A DNA stretch of 64,000 nt, from NCBI GenBank assembly GCA_916610825.1, contig CAKAJK010000004.1, forward strand, positions 496,001-560,000, read 5' to 3'. This document shows, in pieces, positions 62,552-64,000 of the stretch (its first letter is position 1; each line of letters opens with the position of its first letter). The notes beneath the pieces were generated by a model. It was not told the DNA's origin. It saw only the letters and a program-made list of their open reading frames with translations, and did no database searches. Origin of the DNA: Haliclystus octoradiatus. Taxonomy: Eukaryota; Cnidaria; Staurozoa; Stauromedusae; Haliclystidae. The translations under genes were made by a program, and so were the position numbers.

Positions 62552-64000
62552 CCAAACTCCCAAGGGAATTCAAAATTAATAAAAACAGTCCAAAATGACC
62601 GTGAACAATTATAAATCCCTATGGGATTTAAAATTCGACAAAATCTGTCCGAAAAGTCCAAAAACAATGCCTAACTCCCATAGGAACTTGAAATTACCAA
62701 AAACAATGCCTAATTACCATGGGAATTCAAAATTAACAATAACAATCCTATATAACCAAAAACAATGCCAAATTCCCATGGGAATTCAAAATTAATAAAA
62801 ACAGTCCAAAATGACCGTGAACAATGATAAGTCCCTATGGGATTTAAAATTCGACAAAATCAGTCCAAAAAGTCCAAAAACAATGCCTAACTCCCATAGG
62901 AACTTGAAATGACCAAAAAAATGCCTAATTCCCATGAGAATTAAAATTTGACAAAAACAGTCGAAAATGATCGAGAACAATGATAAATTGCCATGGGAAT
63001 TCAAACTAGACAAAATCAGTCCTAATTGACCAAAAACAATGACAATGACCTAATTGACAAAAATAGTCCTAAATGACCAAAAACAAGGCGTAATTCCCAT
63101 GAGAATTCAAATTTGACAAAAACATTCCAAAATGACCGTGAACAATGATAAATCCTCTTGGGATTTGAAATTCGACAAAATCAGTCCAAAAAATCCAAAA
63201 ACAATACCTAACTACCATAGGAACTTGAAATGACCAAGAAAAATGCCTAATTCCGATACGAGCTTAAAATGACCAAAAACATTGCCTAATTCCCATAAAA
63301 AATAAAAATTAACAATAACAGTCCTAAATAACCAAAAACAATGCTTAAATCCCATGGGAAGTCAAAATTAACAATAACAGTCCTAAATAACCAAAAACAA
63401 TGCCTAATTCCCATGGGAATTCGAAAAATAAATAAAAACAGTCCTAAATGACCATAAACATTGCCTAATTCCCAAGGGAATTCAGATTTAACAAAAACAG
63501 TCCAAAATGACCATGAACAATGCCTATTTCCCATAGGATCTCAAAATTACCAAAAACAATGCCTAATTACCATGGGAATTCAAAATTATCGATAACAATC
63601 CTAAATAACCAAAAACAATGCCTAATTCCCATGGGAATTCAAAATTAACAATAACAGTCCTAAATAACCAAAAACAATGCCTAATTCCAATGGGAATTTA
63701 AAATTAATAAAATCAGTCCTAAATGACCATAAACAATGCCTAACTCCCAAGGGAATTCAGATTTGACAAAAATAGTCCAAAATGACCGAGAACAATGATA
63801 AATTCACATGGGAATTCAAACTAGACAAAATCAGTCCTAAATGAACGAAAACAATGCTTAATTCCCATAGGAATTCAAAATTAATAAAAACAGTCCTAAA
63901 TGACCAAAAACAATGCGTAATTCCCATGGGAATTCAAAATTAATAAAATCAGTCCTAAATGACCATAAACAATTCCTAATTCCCAAGGGAATTCAGATTT
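62552..64000. repeat. Segment matching 47,400-48,848
   Basis: Offset 15,153, then 15,152 after a one-base A-run difference near 47,765. Contains one 216 bp unit (62,595), the GATAAGTCCC variant and a dyad-less monomer at 63,037. It is cut by the window end, so the array continues to the right. Confidence 0.82.
63037..63083 (+). repeat. Dyad-less 47 bp monomer, copy 7
   Basis: Same as copy 5, within the segment copied from 47.4-48.8 kb. Confidence 0.88.

Larger units (their letters stand above)
1..64000. repeat. Satellite DNA array, 59/39 bp monomers
   Basis: Every part of the window is made of head-to-tail monomers whose phase is set by CAATG (usually CAATGCCTAATTCCC). Successive CAATG starts, for example 660, 719, 778, 837, 876, 935, 994, 1053, 1112, 1171, 1210 and 1269, are 59 bp apart with interspersed 39 bp steps. 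Orientation is constant throughout; I saw no inverted block. Open frames up to 141 codons exist on the - strand and up to 66 codons on the + strand, but they recur with the repeat, share no recognisable domain, and start at the ATG created by the central CCATGG or CCATAGG. I therefore annotate no CDS. Satellite arrays of this kind are typical of eukaryotic heterochromatin; the centromeric or pericentromeric location is inference. Confidence 0.97.

Noticed and set aside
1-64000. About a hundred short - strand open frames beginning MGI, MGV or MGF with hydrophobic, membrane-like content
   Set aside because: The ATG comes from the dyad centre (CCATGG or CCATAGG) and the hydrophobicity from T-rich codons. 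A 59 bp period shifts frame each monomer, so no reading frame is conserved over the array.
1-64000. CRISPR-like regular spacing of repeats
   Set aside because: Spacers are not unique: the entire 59 or 39 bp period is repeated, with substitutions along its whole length.
1-64000. AATAAA motifs as polyadenylation signals and TATATAA as promoters
   Set aside because: They are part of the A-rich monomer (AATTAATAAAAACAG, CCTATATAACC) and recur with it; no transcription unit is evident.
1-64000. Telomeric or rDNA spacer repeat
   Set aside because: No TTTAGGG or TTAGGG runs and no rRNA coding sequence; the period and composition do not fit.

Overview
The whole 64 kb window is one satellite DNA array. 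I found no credible protein gene, tRNA, rRNA, transposon, CRISPR array or bacterial regulatory signal on either strand. The sequence is AT-rich with strong strand asymmetry: the + strand is rich in A and C, the - strand in T and G. It is built from two head-to-tail monomer lengths, a long one of about 59 bp and a short one of about 39 bp, nearly all beginning CAATG. Tens of kilobases of degenerate head-to-tail monomers with nested higher-order repeats (HORs) indicate heterochromatic or pericentromeric DNA of a eukaryote, most likely one with a large genome. The taxon cannot be fixed from sequence alone. The 59 bp length equals that recalled for the Vicia faba FokI satellite, but I saw no FokI site (GGATG or CATCC), so I do not assign it to that family.

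Four scales are visible. (1) The 59 bp monomer looks like three diverged ~20 bp subrepeats; the 39 bp monomer looks like the product of a crossover between subrepeats two and three. (2) Most long monomers carry a dyad, AATTCCCATGGGAATT in the best copies. A second class has both arms changed together (AAATCCC and GGGATTT). (3) A 216 bp unit (59+39+59+59) forms small tandem arrays at many places. (4) Larger units of about 1.7, 1.8, 3.25, 4.2 and 4.6 kb are repeated in tandem or as displaced segmental copies. Several larger units start with an invariant 55 bp element that is the only sequence in the window unlike the monomers.

Layout. 1-10,840 is a mosaic whose pieces match parts of 12-16 kb and 29-31 kb, with a displaced 2.33 kb duplication (3,857-6,184 and 8,380-10,707). 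10,841-27,981 holds the most regular HORs (one 4.59 kb long form, three short forms near 3.25 kb, one chimeric form). 27,982-39,531 lacks further 55 bp elements and holds a 1,827 bp tandem repeat, a nested 727 bp duplication, 216 bp arrays and a more diverged stretch. 39,003-49,734 holds a 1,738 bp tandem duplication and two ~4.2 kb units. 49,735-64,000 is made largely of displaced copies of earlier blocks (offsets about 2.09, 10.17, 11.47, 15.15 and 21.68 kb) plus a 726 bp tandem duplication.

There are no genes to work together. The dynamic content is recombinational: unequal exchange, local homogenisation and segmental copying. The items most worth attention are the 55 bp element, identical in all 13 copies, and the dyad whose arms covary between monomer classes. 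All identities and boundaries were judged by eye; boundaries may be off by tens of bases because neighbouring monomers are similar.
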